DNA of 5,343 bases from an uncultured Desulfohalobiaceae bacterium (GTDB taxonomy: Bacteria; Desulfobacterota; Desulfovibrionia; Desulfovibrionales; Desulfonatronovibrionaceae), in contig CAJXJU010000114.1 of the NCBI GenBank assembly GCA_913055195.1, positions 1 to 5,343 of the forward strand. The letters run 5' to 3'. Position numbers and translations under genes: made by a program. Each line of letters opens with the position of its first letter. The first letter of the stretch is position 1. Positions 1 through 5,343 of this stretch are shown one piece after another. The notes beneath the pieces were generated by a model that did no database searches, was not told where the DNA came from, and saw only the letters and a list, made by a program, of their open reading frames with translations.

Positions 1-82
1 AATACACTAATATACCAATACACCAATACACTAATATACCAATACACCAATACACTAATATACCAATACACCAATACACCAA
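1..82. repeat. Octamer tandem repeat array (AATAYACY) with 24-bp higher-order period
   Basis: Ten contiguous 8-bp units fill bases 1-80, and the period carries on for two more bases. Three unit variants occur: A = AATACACT, B = AATATACC and C = AATACACC. Their order is ABC, ABC, ABC, C, so the array is three perfect 24-bp copies plus one extra C unit. It starts at the first base of the window, so its true left end is not seen. It overlaps the ribosome binding site of gspD by one base. A decayed relative lies at 5100-5135. There are no unique spacers, so it is not a CRISPR. The gspD reading frame is open through the array, but the array contains no ATG, GTG or TTG in that frame. Its function is unknown. 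Confidence 0.95.
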
Positions 83-86
83 GAGG
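82..86 (+). promoter_or_regulatory. Ribosome binding site of gspD
   Basis: AGAGG (followed by T) lies 7 bases before the ATG at 94, a standard Shine-Dalgarno match and spacing. It sits at the exact right edge of the octamer array and supports the ATG at 94 as the gspD start. Confidence 0.8.
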
Positions 87-93
87 TAAACCT

Positions 94-2016
94 ATGAAGC
101 GAAAAATAAAAGTACTATGGATTTTCATTTTCTTAATCTGCATTACTCTTTTCCCCTGTATTATTCAGGCAGAGGATACTGCCAGACAAATAACAATGGA
201 TTTTAATGATGTTGACATCAGGGTATTTATTAAATTTATCAGCGAACTGACAGGTAAAAATTTTATTATTGACAATAAAGTTAAAGGCAAGGTAACAGTT
301 TTATCTCCCAAAAGCCTCAGTCTGGATGAGGCGTACAGGGTTTTTGAGTCTGTTTTAGAAGTAAATGGCTTTACAACTGTACCTTCTGGTGATGTTATTA
401 AAGTTGTGCCCTCTGTATCTGCCAGGCAAAAGAGTATTCCAACATTGCACACAAAGACTTTGCCAGAAGACAAACTGGTAACTCAAATCATTCCCCTGCA
501 ACACGCCTCAGCAGGCGAGGTAAGAAAAATCCTGGTGCCCATGATTTCCAGGCAGGGACTGCTCGTGGCGTATGCACCAACTGAGACCCTGATCCTGGCT
601 GACTATGCCTCCAATATCCGCAGATTACTGCGTATCATCAAAGAACTTGACCAGCCAGGCGCGGATTTAAAATTAAATTTAATCCATCTGGAATATGCAT
701 CAGCACCCAAAATAGCTGGCTATATAAACAAATTATTAAGCGCTCAAAAAAAGGCCCAGAAAAAACCAGGCTATGGCCTGGCCCTGGCAGATGAAAGATT
801 AAATGCCATTGTTGTGCTTACTACCAAAGAAGATGAGCAAAAAATAAGGGAAATAATTGCCAAACTGGACAAGCCAACGCCAAAAGGCAAAAGCAAGGTG
901 CAGGTAGTACGTCTGAAAAATGCTGATGCTACGCAACTGGCAAAGGTCCTAACCGGTCTTGCCGGCATTAAAACCAAAACCAAAAATGAGCCTATAATTT
1001 CCAAAAATGTTAAAGTTGTAGCTGACAAATCAACCAATAGCCTGGTTATCACGGCAGAACCTGATGAGTTTGCAGTGCTTGAGCCAATTATTGCCAGACT
1101 TGACTCCCCGCGGCGGCAGGTCTTTATTGAAGCTGCCATTATGGAAGTCTCAGAATCACGCATCAAATCTTTAGGAGTTAGCTGGAACCTGGCAGGCGAA
1201 AGGAATCTTTTTCATCTGGACAAGGATACAGTAGGCTTTATCGGTTCCAATCCTGGCGGTGCGCCTGCTCTTTTTAACGCTAATACACTCACTCCTCCCA
1301 CAGGCCTTTCCATAGGCCTTGTCTCTTTTCCTTTTACCTTTAATGGCAATACAGTCTATAATCTTACCAGTCTGCTCAATCTGGCCAGAACAGACTCCAG
1401 TTTTAATATTATTTCTTATCCGCAAATTATGACCATGGAAAATGAAGAGGCCAAAATAGTTGTGGCTGATAATATTCCTTTTGCTACCAAAATAGATCAA
1501 TCAACTACCTCTGATACAGCCATACAAAACATAGAATACAAAGACGTTGGCGTTACCCTGAAAGTAACCCCTCAAATCAATGACCAGGGTTCAGTTAGAC
1601 TGAAAATTTTTCAGGAAGTCAGCCGTATCGTCAATCAGGTAGTATCAGACGAAAGCAACCGCATTGTAGCCATAGCGCCTACAACCAAAAGAAGAACTGC
1701 TGAAACAACTGTAGAGGTCAAAAACGGAGAAACCATTGTCATTGCAGGATTGCTGGAAAAGGGCAAGGAAGATACAACCCAGGGAGTTCCTGGCCTGGGT
1801 GATATTCCTGGTCTGGGCTGGTTGTTCAAATCCAACACCAAAAAGAACAACAGGACAAATCTGATGATCTTTATTACTCCTTATGTCATCAACAATCCCA
1901 ATGAAGCGCGCAAAGTATATCTGACCAAAGCAGAACTCCTGGACGAAATACGCTTTGGCCCTGATGGTAAGGCAGATGTAATTATTAAGCCGTATATATG
2001 GGCGGGGTTTTATTGA
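94..2016 (+). CDS. gspD: Type II secretion system secretin GspD
   Basis: Outer-membrane secretin of 640 aa, a usual length for GspD; it multimerises into the gated channel through which folded periplasmic proteins leave the cell. Residues 1-26 form a Sec signal peptide (basic MKRKIK, hydrophobic core, likely cleavage after IIQA at 26). Periplasmic domains follow in GspD order: N0 at about 33-107, and three ring-building N1-N3 repeats at about 128-187, 193-259 and 268-337. The secretin domain covers about 341-600 and ends in the family signature: VEVKNGETIVIAGLL (540-554), VPGLGDIPGLGWLF (565-578), then NLMIFITPYVI (589-599). A short tail ends in aromatic GFY; I see no long pilotin-binding S-domain. 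N0 followed by three N repeats favours GspD over the pilus secretin PilQ, as do the neighbours. The start is backed by the ribosome binding site and signal peptide. It ends with tandem stops TGA TAA. No damage is seen. Confidence 0.96.
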   Translation: MKRKIKVLWIFIFLICITLFPCIIQAEDTARQITMDFNDVDIRVFIKFISELTGKNFIIDNKVKGKVTVLSPKSLSLDEAYRVFESVLEVNGFTTVPSGDVIKVVPSVSARQKSIPTLHTKTLPEDKLVTQIIPLQHASAGEVRKILVPMISRQGLLVAYAPTETLILADYASNIRRLLRIIKELDQPGADLKLNLIHLEYASAPKIAGYINKLLSAQKKAQKKPGYGLALADERLNAIVVLTTKEDEQKIREIIAKLDKPTPKGKSKVQVVRLKNADATQLAKVLTGLAGIKTKTKNEPIISKNVKVVADKSTNSLVITAEPDEFAVLEPIIARLDSPRRQVFIEAAIMEVSESRIKSLGVSWNLAGERNLFHLDKDTVGFIGSNPGGAPALFNANTLTPPTGLSIGLVSFPFTFNGNTVYNLTSLLNLARTDSSFNIISYPQIMTMENEEAKIVVADNIPFATKIDQSTTSDTAIQNIEYKDVGVTLKVTPQINDQGSVRLKIFQEVSRIVNQVVSDESNRIVAIAPTTKRRTAETTVEVKNGETIVIAGLLEKGKEDTTQGVPGLGDIPGLGWLFKSNTKKNNRTNLMIFITPYVINNPNEARKVYLTKAELLDEIRFGPDGKADVIIKPYIWAGFY

Positions 2017-2018
2017 TA

Positions 2019-2042
2019 AATGTTGAATGTTGAATGTTGAAT
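2019..2042. repeat. Heptamer tandem repeat (TGTTGAA), about 3.4 copies
   Basis: A perfect 7-bp period runs through these 24 bases, with three full TGTTGAA units at 2021-2041. It begins at the last base of the tandem gspD stop codons (TGATAA, 2014-2019), in the 108-base spacer before gspE. Because the period is 7, the ATGs at 2020, 2027 and 2034 fall in three different frames. Each runs into a stop within nine codons, so they are not genes. The rest of the spacer (2043-2113) is AT-rich with no clear terminator or promoter. The repeat is unrelated in sequence to the octamer array at the left edge. Confidence 0.9.
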
Positions 2043-2113
2043 TGTTTTAATATGTTATGAGCCAGCTCTTTTGTTAAAAACTTAAATTTTGACTTATTGC
2101 AGCAGTATCAAAC

Positions 2114-2117
2114 AGAG
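2114..2117 (+). promoter_or_regulatory. Probable ribosome binding site of gspE, deciding its start
   Basis: AGAG lies 7 bases before the ATG at 2125, inside a purine-rich run (AGAGAAAAAGG) that continues to the ATG. The AAGG at 2121-2124 touches the ATG and is too close to serve. No comparable site precedes the TTG at 2089, which has the AT-rich sequence AAACTTAAATTT before it. This favours ATG 2125. Confidence 0.6.
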
Positions 2118-2124
2118 AAAAAGG

Positions 2125-3813
2125 ATGCGTTTTTCACTTAAAACTTTTCTTCTTAAACATAATCTTCTTGCAGAAGAAGAATTTGATTCCCTGGCCAAAG
2201 AGGCACAGAACAAAAATATTCCTCTTCTTGCCTATCTGCTACAACAGGAAAAAGTAGAAGAAAGCCAGTTGTTGCCGTTATTGGCCAGGGAGCTGGGCAT
2301 TGAATGCAAGTCTGAAATTCCGGAAGACGCTGTACAGGTAGAACTGGTCAAAAAATTACCTCTGTCCTACCTGAAAAAATATAACATCCTGCCTTTGTCT
2401 TTTCAGGACAAACGGTTAAGTATAATAACAAATCTGCCATTTCTGGATAATATCCTGCTGGAGTTGAAAACTGTTTTCCAGGCCAGGTCCATAGAAATAA
2501 GCCTCTGCACCAGAAATGAAATCATTACGGCCATAAACCGGGTTTATGGTCAGGTTGAGGATGAAGCAGATGAAATTATAGAAGACCTGGATAAGGAAAG
2601 TGATGATTTTTTAACCGAACTTGAACAGGGAAGCATTGATTTACTGGATGAGGCTGATGATGCCCCTATCATCAAGCTGGTCAATCATATTCTCACCCGT
2701 GCAGTACGAAGCGGAGCCAGTGACATCCATATTGAGCCTTATGAGCATAAATTAAAGGTGCGTTTTCGCCTGGATGGAATTTTATATGACTTTTTAACCC
2801 TGCCTCGCAAAATCCATGCTCACATGGTCTCGCGGGTCAAAATCATGGCCGGGCTTAATATTGCTGAAAAAAGACTGCCCCAGGATGGAAGAATTGAAAT
2901 AAAAATCGGCAATAGAGAGGTTGATTTGCGCGTATCCACCCTGCCAACCAGTTTTGGGGAAAGGATTGTGCTCAGGCTCCTGGAAAAAGGAATTCGCCTG
3001 CTTGCACTTACTGACATCGGCATGGAAAAAGATGATCTTGCCACTTTAAAAAATTTACTCAATCTGTCTCACGGCATTATCCTTGTTACAGGCCCAACAG
3101 GCAGTGGTAAAACAACTACATTATACGCTGCGCTCAGCCATATAAATTCACCAGATAAAAATATCCTCACCATTGAGGACCCTATTGAATACCGTTTAGA
3201 AGGCATAAATCAAACCCAGGTTAATGCCAAAATTGGCCTGACCTTTGCTTCTGCCCTGCGCTCAATGGTCAGACAGGATCCGGATGTCATATTGGTAGGT
3301 GAAATAAGGGATATTGAAACAGCAGAAATTGCTATCCAGGCAGCTCTCACCGGTCACCTGGTCTTTTCCACCCTGCATACCAATGATGCACCCAGCGCTG
3401 TGACCAGACTGATTGATATGGGAATTGAGCCTTTTCTTGTTTCATCCTCTGTGCGAGCAATACTGGCCCAGCGGTTGGTGCGTGTTTTATGTCCTGAATG
3501 TAAAGAACAATACATGCCTTCAGCCATTGAAAAAGAGCAATTGTCTTTAAGTCAGGAAAACAATAATGTTATTTATCGGGCTGTTGGGTGTGAAAATTGT
3601 CTGCAAACAGGATATAAAGGCCGGACAGCTATTTTTGAGCTGATGGTGTTAAATGATGAGATACAGAGTCTGATCTTAAAGTCCTCTGATGCCAATGTTA
3701 TCAGAAAGAAAGCAATGCAAATGGGCATGAAAACCCTGCGTCAGGATGGTATGGAAAAGGTCAAGCAGGGAATAACAACATTAAGTGAAGTCCTGCGCGT
3801 AGCGCATCTTTAA
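2125..3813 (+). CDS. gspE: Type II secretion assembly ATPase GspE
   Basis: Cytoplasmic hexameric ATPase of the PulE/VirB11 family (562 aa from this start) that powers pseudopilus assembly, normally docked to the membrane through GspL. An N-terminal GspE/MshEN-type domain covers about 1-140, followed by a strongly acidic linker (about 145-179). The N2E-like domain (about 181-290) has the family motif SGASDIHIEP (196-205) and RLPQDGRIEIK (250-260). The ATPase core has Walker A GPTGSGKTTT (323-332, Lys329), the Asp box TIEDPIEYRLE (349-359), Walker B DPDVILVGEIRD (385-396, Glu393) and the His box TGHLVFSTLHTND (409-421, His411 and His418). A zinc-binding tetracysteine follows: C456, C459, C489 and C492, typical of GspE/PilB-type ATPases and absent from PilT. 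All catalytic motifs are intact. The same frame extends upstream to a TTG at 2089, which would add 12 residues (MTYCSSIKQRKR); I reject it because it lacks a ribosome binding site. Confidence 0.95.
   Translation: MRFSLKTFLLKHNLLAEEEFDSLAKEAQNKNIPLLAYLLQQEKVEESQLLPLLARELGIECKSEIPEDAVQVELVKKLPLSYLKKYNILPLSFQDKRLSIITNLPFLDNILLELKTVFQARSIEISLCTRNEIITAINRVYGQVEDEADEIIEDLDKESDDFLTELEQGSIDLLDEADDAPIIKLVNHILTRAVRSGASDIHIEPYEHKLKVRFRLDGILYDFLTLPRKIHAHMVSRVKIMAGLNIAEKRLPQDGRIEIKIGNREVDLRVSTLPTSFGERIVLRLLEKGIRLLALTDIGMEKDDLATLKNLLNLSHGIILVTGPTGSGKTTTLYAALSHINSPDKNILTIEDPIEYRLEGINQTQVNAKIGLTFASALRSMVRQDPDVILVGEIRDIETAEIAIQAALTGHLVFSTLHTNDAPSAVTRLIDMGIEPFLVSSSVRAILAQRLVRVLCPECKEQYMPSAIEKEQLSLSQENNNVIYRAVGCENCLQTGYKGRTAIFELMVLNDEIQSLILKSSDANVIRKKAMQMGMKTLRQDGMEKVKQGITTLSEVLRVAHL
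3794..3806 (+). other. Small perfect hairpin at the gspE-gspF junction
   Basis: TGCGC, loop GTA, GCGCA forms a perfect 5-bp stem, four of its pairs G-C, within the last codons of gspE. It ends 13 bases before the gspF ATG, upstream of an AU-rich stretch (TCTTTAAATAAAA) with no Shine-Dalgarno sequence. It could influence ribosome reinitiation at gspF or mRNA processing. It is short, and codon constraint alone could explain it. A terminator is unlikely: the following tract is mixed A and T and gspF begins at once. Confidence 0.35.
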
Positions 3814-3819
3814 ATAAAA

Positions 3820-5046
3820 ATGCCTGTTTACGAATACCAGGGATATAATCGCCACGGCAAATCCATTAAAGGAGTGATTGATGCTCCAGGATCAGCAGCA
3901 GCCAAAAACAAACTGCGGCAGCAGGGGATTTATATCTCCTCGTTAACTCAGATTACAGCCTCCAGAAAGGAAAAAACCACTTCTTCCCTCCAGATTAATC
4001 CTTTTAAGCCACGCGTTAATAAAAATGACCTGGCAATCTTTTTACGGCAACTGGCAACTCTTTTAAATGCAGGGCTACCTCTGCTCAGGTCTTTAAATAT
4101 TGTTACGGAACAGATGAAAAATTCTCCCCTGAAAAAAGTACTCATCCAGATAAAAGAACGTATTAATGAAGGGGCAAGTTTTTCAACAGCCCTTGAAGAA
4201 CATCCCCATATCTTTAATCAAACTATCACATCAATGATTAAGGCCGGTGAAAATTCCGGCACTCTGGAGCTGGTTATGGAACGGCTGGCTGATATGACTG
4301 AACAACAACTGGAACTGACACGTAAAGTTCAATCAGCACTGGCCTATCCACTTCTCTTGCTTGCGGCTGGCATCAGTGTAATCTTTTTTTTAATGGGCTA
4401 TATTGTGCCCAAAATAACAAAAATATTTTTTGATCTCAAACATGCTCTGCCACTGCCCACAACCATTTTGATTGCCATCAGCCATCTGTTTCAACATTAT
4501 TGGTGGCTACTTTTTGGCGCTATTTTACTCTGCTTTATTGGTCTGTATAAATATAGCACTACTACCAGAGGAAAAAGAAAACTTGATCAACTAAAGTTCA
4601 AATTGCCACTACTGGGCAGTCTTTATGCAAAAATTGCCATTGCAAGATTTGCCCGCACCCTGGGCACATTGATCAACAATCATGTTGCCCTTACAACTGG
4701 ATTGCAAATTGTTAAGGGTGCCATTAACAATGACATTTTTACTGATGCGATTTTGCTTATGCAGCAGAAAATTACCCGGGGAGAAACAATGGCAGATGCC
4801 ATGCAACAAAGCCAGATTTTCCCGGCTCCTGTAGTGCAGATGGTCTCTGCTGGTGAACAAAGCGGTAAACTGGGGGATATGCTTCTGAAAATTGCCCATA
4901 GTTATGAAAATGAAATCTCTTCCAGATTGGTGGTAATTACCTCCCTGCTGGAGCCAATTATGATTTTACTCCTGGGCGGCCTGGTGGGCTTTGTTGTGCT
5001 GGCAGTACTATTACCCATTTTTGAAATGAGTCACCTTGTGAAGTAA
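3820..5046 (+). CDS. gspF: Type II secretion inner-membrane platform protein GspF
   Basis: Polytopic inner-membrane protein of 408 aa, the usual size of the GspF/PilC family; it is the platform on which GspE drives pseudopilin assembly. A short N-terminal region (MPVYEYQGYNRHGKSIKGVI, 1-20) is typical of GspF. Two T2SF repeats follow at about 71-197 and 274-396, each with the conserved motif: KAGENSGTLE (141-150) in the first and SAGEQSGKLGDML (343-355) in the second. Three membrane segments are visible at about 177-197, 227-243 and 373-400, the family topology. The start lies 6 bases after the gspE stop with no recognisable Shine-Dalgarno sequence, so translation probably depends on ribosomes finishing gspE. 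PilC of type IV pili is the alternative, but the adjoining gspD and ExeA-like gene favour GspF. No frameshift or missing motif is seen. Confidence 0.95.
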   Translation: MPVYEYQGYNRHGKSIKGVIDAPGSAAAKNKLRQQGIYISSLTQITASRKEKTTSSLQINPFKPRVNKNDLAIFLRQLATLLNAGLPLLRSLNIVTEQMKNSPLKKVLIQIKERINEGASFSTALEEHPHIFNQTITSMIKAGENSGTLELVMERLADMTEQQLELTRKVQSALAYPLLLLAAGISVIFFLMGYIVPKITKIFFDLKHALPLPTTILIAISHLFQHYWWLLFGAILLCFIGLYKYSTTTRGKRKLDQLKFKLPLLGSLYAKIAIARFARTLGTLINNHVALTTGLQIVKGAINNDIFTDAILLMQQKITRGETMADAMQQSQIFPAPVVQMVSAGEQSGKLGDMLLKIAHSYENEISSRLVVITSLLEPIMILLLGGLVGFVVLAVLLPIFEMSHLVK

Positions 5047-5069
5047 TTTTAACCAGGAAGTAGGGGTAG

Positions 5070-5084
5070 AAGGCTAAAGGCTAA
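5070..5084. repeat. Heptamer tandem repeat (AAGGCTA), two copies
   Basis: AAGGCTA occurs twice in a row (5070-5083) and the period extends one more base. It is embedded in a purine-rich stretch (5055-5088) after the gspF stop. Two copies are few and could be chance. The position matters because the other long spacer also has a 7-bp repeat, of different sequence. Confidence 0.6.
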
Positions 5085-5099
5085 GGGGCGTACACAGCC

Positions 5100-5135
5100 A
5101 ATACACCAATATACCAATATAATAACCAACACACC
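5100..5135. repeat. Decayed copy of the octamer array (AATAYACC family)
   Basis: Units AATACACC (5100-5107) and AATATACC (5108-5115) are identical to units C and B of the array at 1-80. They are followed by a degenerate AATATAATAACC (5116-5127) and AACACACC (5128-5135), and the next bases AATGACC look like a shortened unit containing the start codon of the next gene. The same family, in the same orientation, thus precedes both gspD and the ExeA-like gene. No intrinsic terminator is seen in the surrounding spacer (5047-5136). Confidence 0.85.
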
Positions 5136-5136
5136 A

Positions 5137-5343
5137 ATGACCAGCATACCCTTTCACAATGCACCTGATCCCTATTTCTTTTTTCCCTCCAGGCAGCATC
5201 AAAAAGCCCTGGACCTTTTGTTGCAATTTTTGCGGGGCAAAAAAGGGCTTTTTTTACTGATGGGTAAAATCGGCACTGGCAAAACAACACTGTGCAAATA
5301 TATTCAGCAAAAATATAGTAACGAATTCACCATGTTACTTTTT
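5137..5343 (+). CDS. ExeA/GspA-like P-loop ATPase (partial, 3' end outside window)
   Basis: The first 69 codons of a protein that runs off the window edge, open to the last base. The N-terminus (IPFHNAPDPYFFFPSRQHQ, 4-22) matches the ExeA/GspA-type opening, where a PF..PDP..F/Y..S..H pattern leads into an AAA-type ATPase. Walker A GKIGTGKT is at 43-50 (Lys49), followed by TLCKYIQQKY. In Aeromonas ExeA works with ExeB in the inner membrane, binds peptidoglycan and helps assemble the secretin. The missing part should show Walker B and, in full-length family members, a membrane segment and peptidoglycan-binding domain, but shorter ATPase-only relatives are common. ATG 5137 is the only ATG, GTG or TTG in this frame between the upstream stop (5050-5052) and codon 28, and the conserved motif starts just after it. 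No Shine-Dalgarno sequence is near. Family assignment is good; the exact role is inferred from context. Confidence 0.82.
   Translation, partial: MTSIPFHNAPDPYFFFPSRQHQKALDLLLQFLRGKKGLFLLMGKIGTGKTTLCKYIQQKYSNEFTMLLF

Noticed and set aside
1..62. Promoter -10 elements within the octamer array (TAATAT at 9-14, 33-38, 57-62)
   Set aside because: They match the consensus at only four of six bases, no -35 element lies at a suitable distance, and they recur simply because the repeat does.
1..80. CRISPR array
   Set aside because: Units are 8 bp, directly adjacent, with no unique spacers; this is a microsatellite.
2020..2060. Leader peptides starting at ATGs in the TGTTGAA repeat
   Set aside because: Frames of six to eight codons arise automatically from the repeat, have no ribosome binding site, and encode nothing resembling an attenuator.
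2059..2072. Intrinsic terminator after gspD (GAGC CA GCTC then TTTT)
   Set aside because: Full pairing would leave a two-base loop; the feasible stem is only three pairs, too weak to terminate.
2089..2117. Promoter with -35 TTGACT at 2089-2094
   Set aside because: At a 17-base spacing the -10 position reads ACAGAG, which is not a plausible -10 element.
94..5046. Type IV pilus machinery (PilQ, PilB, PilC) instead of T2SS
   Set aside because: The secretin has GspD-type N0 plus three N repeats and no AMIN domain, and the next gene is ExeA-like. The ATPase and platform alone would not exclude it.
5239..5255. Terminator-like A6-GGGC-T7 sequence
   Set aside because: It is inside the ExeA-like coding region, translated as KKGLFLL just before Walker A, and any stem would be made of weak A-T pairs only.
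165..5290. Minus-strand open frames of 65-131 codons opposite gspD, gspE, gspF and the ExeA-like gene
   Set aside because: They lie wholly or largely opposite well-supported genes, show no recognisable motifs, and look like by-products of codon use in the real frames.

Overview
The window carries the core of a type II secretion system (T2SS), all on the plus strand: the outer-membrane secretin gspD, the assembly ATPase gspE, the inner-membrane platform protein gspF, and the first 69 codons of an ExeA/GspA-like P-loop ATPase cut off by the window edge. The organism is a Gram-negative (diderm) bacterium, because a secretin needs an outer membrane. The moderately AT-rich coding sequence, a D-E-F core followed by an ExeA-like gene, and short tandem repeats between genes together fit a sulfate-reducer-type deltaproteobacterium (Desulfobacterota). 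That placement is inference and no marker gene here proves it.

Layout: 1-82 is an octamer tandem array that runs up to the ribosome binding site of gspD (94-2016). A 108-base spacer (2017-2124) with a heptamer repeat leads to gspE, whose start I place at ATG 2125 rather than the upstream TTG at 2089 (gspE 2125-3813). gspF (3820-5046) follows after 6 bases and is probably translationally coupled to gspE. A 90-base spacer (5047-5136) has a second, different heptamer repeat and a decayed copy of the same octamer array seen at the left edge. The ExeA-like gene starts at 5137 and is open to the last base. No convincing intrinsic terminator or promoter is visible between the genes, so one transcript is the simplest reading.

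Together, GspE hydrolyses ATP in the cytoplasm to drive pseudopilus assembly on the GspF platform, and substrates leave through the GspD channel. An ExeA-type ATPase is known in Aeromonas to work with GspB in transport and assembly of the secretin, so its presence fits this locus. gspC, the pseudopilins (gspG-K), gspL/M and the prepilin peptidase are not in the window.

The proteins look intact and conventional. The unusual part is the noncoding DNA: both longer spacers and the left flank hold perfect or decayed 7- or 8-bp tandem repeats, and the octamer family lies directly in front of the start codons of both the first and last genes. I see no evidence for a wholly new system.
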